Source of the DNA: JANQMY01 sp965227095
Lineage (GTDB): Bacteria > Pseudomonadota > Alphaproteobacteria > JANQMY01
Length of the DNA: 64,000 nucleotides
Reading direction: 5' to 3'
NCBI GenBank assembly: GCA_965227095.1
Contig: CBDDFL010000002.1
Coordinates: forward strand, 868,001 to 932,000
The notes beneath the pieces were generated by a model that saw only the letters and a program-made list of their open reading frames with translations, did no database searches and was not told where the DNA came from. Shown here piece after piece: positions 59,962 to 64,000 of the stretch (the stretch's first letter is position 1; the number at the start of each line of letters is the position of its first letter). Position numbers and translations under genes: made by a program.

Positions 59962-61200
59962 ATGGAGCAGGTTTTTATCGCCGGGGTTGGCATGACGCCT
60001 TTTGGGCGGCATCTCGATCGATCGTACAAGGACTTGGCGCATGAAGCGGTAAACCACGCTCTTCGCGATGCTGGCGCAGACAAAGCGCTCATCGGCGAAG
60101 CGTATTTCGCAAGTTGCGTCGTGGGATATCTTCACGGACAGCATATGATTCCCGGCCAAGTCGCTTTGCGCTCGATGGGGTTTGAACGGATCCCGGTCTT
60201 CAATGTCGAAGGCGCCTGCGCTTCTGCGTCTAGCGCTTTTCATTTGGCGGCACAAGCAATTCGCGCAGGCTCCTGTGATGTAGCGCTGGCGGTTGGTGTG
60301 GAAAAAATGAACACGGACGACAAAACCAAAATGTTTTCTGCGTTCGATTCCGCATGGGATGTTGAGACCGTGGAAGAGAATCATCAACATCTGTTGGAAA
60401 TGGCAGAAGGGGTAACGCCTCCTGAAAATTCGCAATCCGATCGGCCATACAGCATCTTCATGGATGTCTACGCCGCGTTTTGCAGACAGCACATGAAAAC
60501 ATTCGGCACCACACAAAGGCAGATCGCAGCGGTGGCGGCCAAAAACCATGCACATTCACAGCACAATCCACTTTCCCAATACCAGGTTTCTTACACGGTA
60601 GATGAAGTGCTCGCAGCGCCGCCCATAACCTATCCGCTGACTCTGCCCATGTGCGCGCCGATCTCCGACGGTGCAGCAGCAGCCATCCTCTGCAATGAAG
60701 CAGGTCTTAATCGGCTTAGCGGAAGCCGCAATAGGGCAATTAAACTGCTCAGCAGCGTCGTCCGTTCGGGCGCGCCGCGTGATGCTGCGGACTACACCCG
60801 GCACGTCACCTGCATCGCTGCCAACGATTTGTATGAAAAGACTGGTGTGGGGCCCGATGATGTAGACGTGGCGGAAGTGCACGATGCAACTGCCATCGGA
60901 GAACTGATCCAAGTTGAAAACTTATCGCTGGTGCCGTTCGGCGAAGCGGGTGCTGCAGCGGAAAGGGGTACGTTTTCACTGGGTGGTGATATGCCCGTCA
61001 ATCCTTCAGGCGGGCTTGAATCGAAGGGCCATCCAATTGGTGCCACAGGTCTTGGCCAGGTGTTTGAACTCGTGACACAGTTGCGCGGTGAAGCGGGACC
61101 GCGTCAGGTCGAAGGCGCTAGAGTTGCATTACAGGAAAACGGCGGCGGAATCTTCGGGTGCGAAGAGGCAACTGCCGTCGTCAGCCTATTTGCTAAGTAG
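59962..61200 (+). CDS. thiolase family protein (SCP-x/acetyl-CoA acetyltransferase-like)
   Basis: A 412-aa thiolase. The acyl-binding Cys86 is in VEGACASASSAFHLA, the His of motif HDATAIGELIQVE and of GGLESKGHPIGATGLGQ follow, and the last Cys is in NGGGIFGCEEATAV. This set and the length fit the SCP-x type that cleaves branched 3-ketoacyl-CoAs, such as sterol side-chains, better than biosynthetic acetoacetyl-CoA thiolase. It is the last gene of the cluster. Confidence 0.92.
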   Translation: MEQVFIAGVGMTPFGRHLDRSYKDLAHEAVNHALRDAGADKALIGEAYFASCVVGYLHGQHMIPGQVALRSMGFERIPVFNVEGACASASSAFHLAAQAIRAGSCDVALAVGVEKMNTDDKTKMFSAFDSAWDVETVEENHQHLLEMAEGVTPPENSQSDRPYSIFMDVYAAFCRQHMKTFGTTQRQIAAVAAKNHAHSQHNPLSQYQVSYTVDEVLAAPPITYPLTLPMCAPISDGAAAAILCNEAGLNRLSGSRNRAIKLLSSVVRSGAPRDAADYTRHVTCIAANDLYEKTGVGPDDVDVAEVHDATAIGELIQVENLSLVPFGEAGAAAERGTFSLGGDMPVNPSGGLESKGHPIGATGLGQVFELVTQLRGEAGPRQVEGARVALQENGGGIFGCEEATAVVSLFAK

Positions 61201-61383
61201 CCAATCCGAAAGCGTAGCCGACGGAAATGTGGAGGTCCATGTGCTACGCTTCTTGCCTGTACTTTATTGGGCAATTGATTTGTTGGACAGTCTATCGTCC
61301 AACAAGAGAAGGGTTCAACAAGGAATCGTAAGCGCCCCAATTGGAGCATCCGATGCGATACAAGCTGAAGCGCGTAAAAGGCT

Positions 61384-62673
61384 TTATTTGCCAAGCGTCT
61401 TGCGAATTGACGCGGGAATGATTGTCGCTTTCTGAATCGATGCTGCGTCAATAAACTGAGGTGTGTAGGACAGCTTTGGCAGCCTCTCAGACATACGCGC
61501 TGTCACATCGGTACAATTGAAGTTTGTCCCGACCACCCAGGCCCAGTCTTGTTCTTCCATTTCAAAGAAGGCCGTACTGGTGAAGACATTATCCATCCGA
61601 CGAAGTGTACGAACTAACGTTTCATTCCGCCAATAAGTAGTCGAACCGGCCTGTGTGATGAATGCACCTTCGCTCGACAGCAATGTGCCGATCTTTTTCA
61701 GAAATGCTTCTTGATAAAGACGGTTTTGCTGTGCATCGCCGATTTGTTCGTCCGGCAAATCCATAACGATAATGTCGAATTTTGAGTTTGTTTCAACGCA
61801 CTGATCAATATAGGCAAATGCATCTTCAAACAGAAGTTCGACAGGTCCGGAAGCGGCTAGTCCGCGCTCCACGTCGTCGGTCGTGTATCCATAGGGCAAG
61901 AATTCTGCGCATAAGCGAACGCAGGCTTCGTCGATGTCCACGTGAACAACTTTTTGCGCACCCAGGTCTACGGCGATTTGGCTAATGACCCCCTCACTGG
62001 AGCCAATGACCAACACACGGTCAACATTTTTCGCCATTAAAGCGGCAGGGATGATCTGACCTTCATGATAGATCAGTTGAGACAATTCGGTACTCTGGCG
62101 TTCGTTTTCGCAGAAAAGAGACAATCCCTGTGCGGTCCGGCCGATCAGAACATCCTGAAATTGAGTCCGGGCATGTGCACGTACTTCCTCGATTTCCCAA
62201 CTGCGATCGATCCCTGGGGCGATGTCCTCTGTAACCTTGTCCGTGACGTTCGCCACAACAGATTTGTCGTCGCCGCGGCCAACTAATGTGGTGTCATTTA
62301 CTTCCGCACCCAGTTCAGAGGCGATTTCTTGCATGATGATTTCTGGGTCGCAATCGCCGCAGGTGAAAACATCCAAAAAAGCGCTGCCTTGTTCGGGATA
62401 GGTATGGATGGACACATGAGATTCTGACAGAAGTGCCAAAGCGGTGACACCGTGGGGCTCAAACTTTTTAAGCTGCATGCCCAGAAGCGTAGCGCCGCCC
62501 TTTGGAACAGCCTTTTCAAAAACGCGTGCAATAATGGATTGATCGTTCAGCGCATCGAATGGCACGCCGTAAATATCTGCCATTACATGCATGCCTCTAA
62601 AGGCCATTTCTCCGGGTACGTTTGGTTTGGACTTGGACGTACCAACTCGTTGCACGATATTTGGCTTTTGCAC
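61384..62673 (-). CDS. fused S-adenosylmethionine decarboxylase-spermidine synthase
   Basis: A 429-aa fusion protein. Residues 20-140 form a class 1B AdoMet decarboxylase: the self-cleaving motif LLSESHVSIHTYPEQGSAF, with the pyruvoyl-forming Ser85, and Cys105 in FTCGDCDPE. Residues 170-429 form an aminopropyltransferase, with YHEGQIIPAAL, VIGSSEGVISQIAVDLG (normally GGGDGG), VDIDEACV and IVMDLPDEQIGDAQ. The fusion would make decarboxylated AdoMet and use it to turn putrescine into spermidine. The second domain is divergent, so its specificity may differ. Start: GTG with AAGGGG. It is convergent with the thiolase. Confidence 0.9.
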   Translation of the reverse strand: MQKPNIVQRVGTSKSKPNVPGEMAFRGMHVMADIYGVPFDALNDQSIIARVFEKAVPKGGATLLGMQLKKFEPHGVTALALLSESHVSIHTYPEQGSAFLDVFTCGDCDPEIIMQEIASELGAEVNDTTLVGRGDDKSVVANVTDKVTEDIAPGIDRSWEIEEVRAHARTQFQDVLIGRTAQGLSLFCENERQSTELSQLIYHEGQIIPAALMAKNVDRVLVIGSSEGVISQIAVDLGAQKVVHVDIDEACVRLCAEFLPYGYTTDDVERGLAASGPVELLFEDAFAYIDQCVETNSKFDIIVMDLPDEQIGDAQQNRLYQEAFLKKIGTLLSSEGAFITQAGSTTYWRNETLVRTLRRMDNVFTSTAFFEMEEQDWAWVVGTNFNCTDVTARMSERLPKLSYTPQFIDAASIQKATIIPASIRKTLGK

Positions 62674-62836
62674 GCTATACCCCTTGCGATCCTGATGCCA
62701 AGGACAAACGCATGACCGAAACTGGTTCTGGCGCGTCCCGTGAATGAAGTATCAATACACAGGAAAACTTGAGGTGTTCTTAATCAAACGCGGGAAAGTT
62801 GCGTGTTTATTGCTAAACTCTGGCGTCAACGATTTC

Positions 62837-64000
62837 TTAAGCGGCAAGGCGTGACCGAAGCAAACCGCTGACCAATTCGCGTGTTCCGGACACATCAAGG
62901 AGAAGCACGACGGCAGCATAGGCTGACACGCCAATGAGTGGCTTGACGATCAGCCCAGTCCAGCCAGCTTCCACCGGCAGTACAAATACGATTGCGCCCA
63001 TAACGATGGTAGCAAGGATGATTTTCCCGATTTCCGCCTTAGGGTAGGGAAGCGTAAACGCGTGGCGGGAGAACAAATGAGTTACCACAAGCATAATTGT
63101 GGTTGTCGCAACGGCGGCATATCCTAACCCAACAACTCCAAAAGCCGAAACAAGTAAGAAAGCGTTTAGAACTGTAACAAACAGGTAAACTACCTCGCGC
63201 CAGAACAGGAAATTTTGCTTCATGCCCAAGTGAAATGACTGATCCATATAACCAGCCCGGAACGCGAACAGCATGGTGGCTATTGTCGCAAGCGGCAGGA
63301 GTACCAGAGTCATTTCCTGAAACTCTTCACCGATGAGAACCGTGACAATATCGGGCGTCACAAGAATTAGACCGACCGTCGCTGGCGCCATGATTCCGAT
63401 CATCAAGATACAAGCGTTAGCCAGTCTTTCTGTCGCGGCTTCCGGGCCCGACTTTTCCAGATCATGGGTGGCAAGAGGCGCTGCAGCGGTGCTGAGCGGG
63501 CCGAGTATGGCCATCACAAGACGTTCGGCCATCTCGGCGCCGACCGCATAAAATCCAAAAGCGGCAACGCCTTCCAAAACTGTTACGATGGCCTGACCGG
63601 CATAAGCGCCGACCGATCCTACCGCAATGCCGCCGGCGAGGGGTCTTCCAATTTTGACCAAGTCCTCGGAATCCCGGAAACGGCCAACACCCTCCGCATG
63701 GCGCCAGTCGCGGTAGATCTGGGATATACCCGGAAGCAACATGCCCAGTGTTGCTCCAATAAGAATACCCTCAGCACCGGCACCGGCGACCACAAACGCC
63801 GCCGCAAAAAGCCCGGCGCCGACCGATCGCGTTATTCGAATGACAGCACTGCGCCGCGCGTCGAGGCGGGCCATAAACAAACTGCTGTTGAGTTCCATCC
63901 AACCGGTCGCGATGAACAACAGGACCCCTAAGATGGCAAGCGTTTGAAGGCGATTGTCATCGATAAAGAAGATAAGGGCAAAAACACAAACAAAAACAAT
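62837..64000 (-). CDS. polysaccharide/oligosaccharide flippase (MATE/Wzx-like), partial
   Basis: A multi-pass membrane protein running off the right edge; 388 residues are visible and no start lies within the window. It has about ten hydrophobic segments, for instance AGLFAAAFVVAGAGAEGILI, AAVATTTIMLVVTHLFSRHA and FGFYAVGAEMAERLVMAIL, the pattern of polysaccharide-biosynthesis (Wzx-type) exporters in the MOP superfamily. A role in moving lipid-linked sugars across the inner membrane is likely. It is separated from the SpeD-SpeE gene by 163 bp. Confidence 0.8.
   Translation of the reverse strand: MVFVCVFALIFFIDDNRLQTLAILGVLLFIATGWMELNSSLFMARLDARRSAVIRITRSVGAGLFAAAFVVAGAGAEGILIGATLGMLLPGISQIYRDWRHAEGVGRFRDSEDLVKIGRPLAGGIAVGSVGAYAGQAIVTVLEGVAAFGFYAVGAEMAERLVMAILGPLSTAAAPLATHDLEKSGPEAATERLANACILMIGIMAPATVGLILVTPDIVTVLIGEEFQEMTLVLLPLATIATMLFAFRAGYMDQSFHLGMKQNFLFWREVVYLFVTVLNAFLLVSAFGVVGLGYAAVATTTIMLVVTHLFSRHAFTLPYPKAEIGKIILATIVMGAIVFVLPVEAGWTGLIVKPLIGVSAYAAVVLLLDVSGTRELVSGLLRSRLAA

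Overview
The window looks like chromosomal DNA of a Gram-negative, aerobic, probably marine Alphaproteobacterium of moderate to high GC. The pointers are a DnaG primase with a degenerate zinc motif, a trxB-lysR pair beside an Lrp/AsnC regulator, a BTLCP-type cysteine peptidase, greA next to carAB, an ELM1-like protein, and a proteobacterial class GN sortase with its dedicated substrate. The genus is not identifiable by eye. Every family call is from motif recognition; no database was searched.

Layout. Positions 1-15.5 kb hold lipid and xenobiotic metabolism: an APH-like kinase plus acyl-CoA dehydrogenase pair, a zinc-type NADP oxidoreductase, a membrane-bound AraC regulator with a GST, a DUF2147 protein with a sterol-desaturase-like hydroxylase, a TetR-controlled isomerase and SDR, a Baeyer-Villiger-type monooxygenase, a PAS histidine kinase, a phytanoyl-CoA dioxygenase and a GNAT. 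From 15.5 to 17.8 kb an AT-rich insert carries a tight three-gene cassette of unknown function (a TIGR04255-like protein plus two unrecognised proteins), with a perfect 20-bp inverted repeat on one side and an orphan terminator on the other. From 17.85 to 22 kb come several families of dispersed palindromic repeats around a two-subunit acyl-CoA dehydrogenase and an Old Yellow Enzyme. From 22 to 28 kb there is an NTF2-like protein, a methyltransferase, the sortase and its VIT/VWA substrate, and a divergent membrane-anchored FGE-fold protein.

From 28 to 52.6 kb the content is mostly housekeeping: aspartate-type aminotransferase, EF-G-like GTPase, Dps, MsrP, a HAD phosphatase, trxB-lysR, an unrecognised 661-aa protein operonic with an ELM1-like protein, Lrp, a BTLCP peptidase, greA, carAB, yqeY-dnaG-rpoD, panD and a SIMPL-domain protein. 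From 52.76 kb a CAT-anticodon tRNA opens an accessory region: an alpha/beta hydrolase whose 3' end runs into a 75-bp decayed copy of part of dnaG, a deleted IS3-type transposase, then a TetR regulator with an apparent five-gene catabolic operon (FAH-type hydrolase, PhyH oxygenase, MBL hydrolase, acyl-CoA ligase, thiolase). The window ends with a SpeD-SpeE fusion and a partial polysaccharide flippase.

The best candidates for something undescribed are the three-gene cassette, the sortase pair with a non-canonical sorting signal, the 661-aa orphan with its ELM1-like partner, the catabolic cluster beside the transposon scar, and the dnaG fragment itself.
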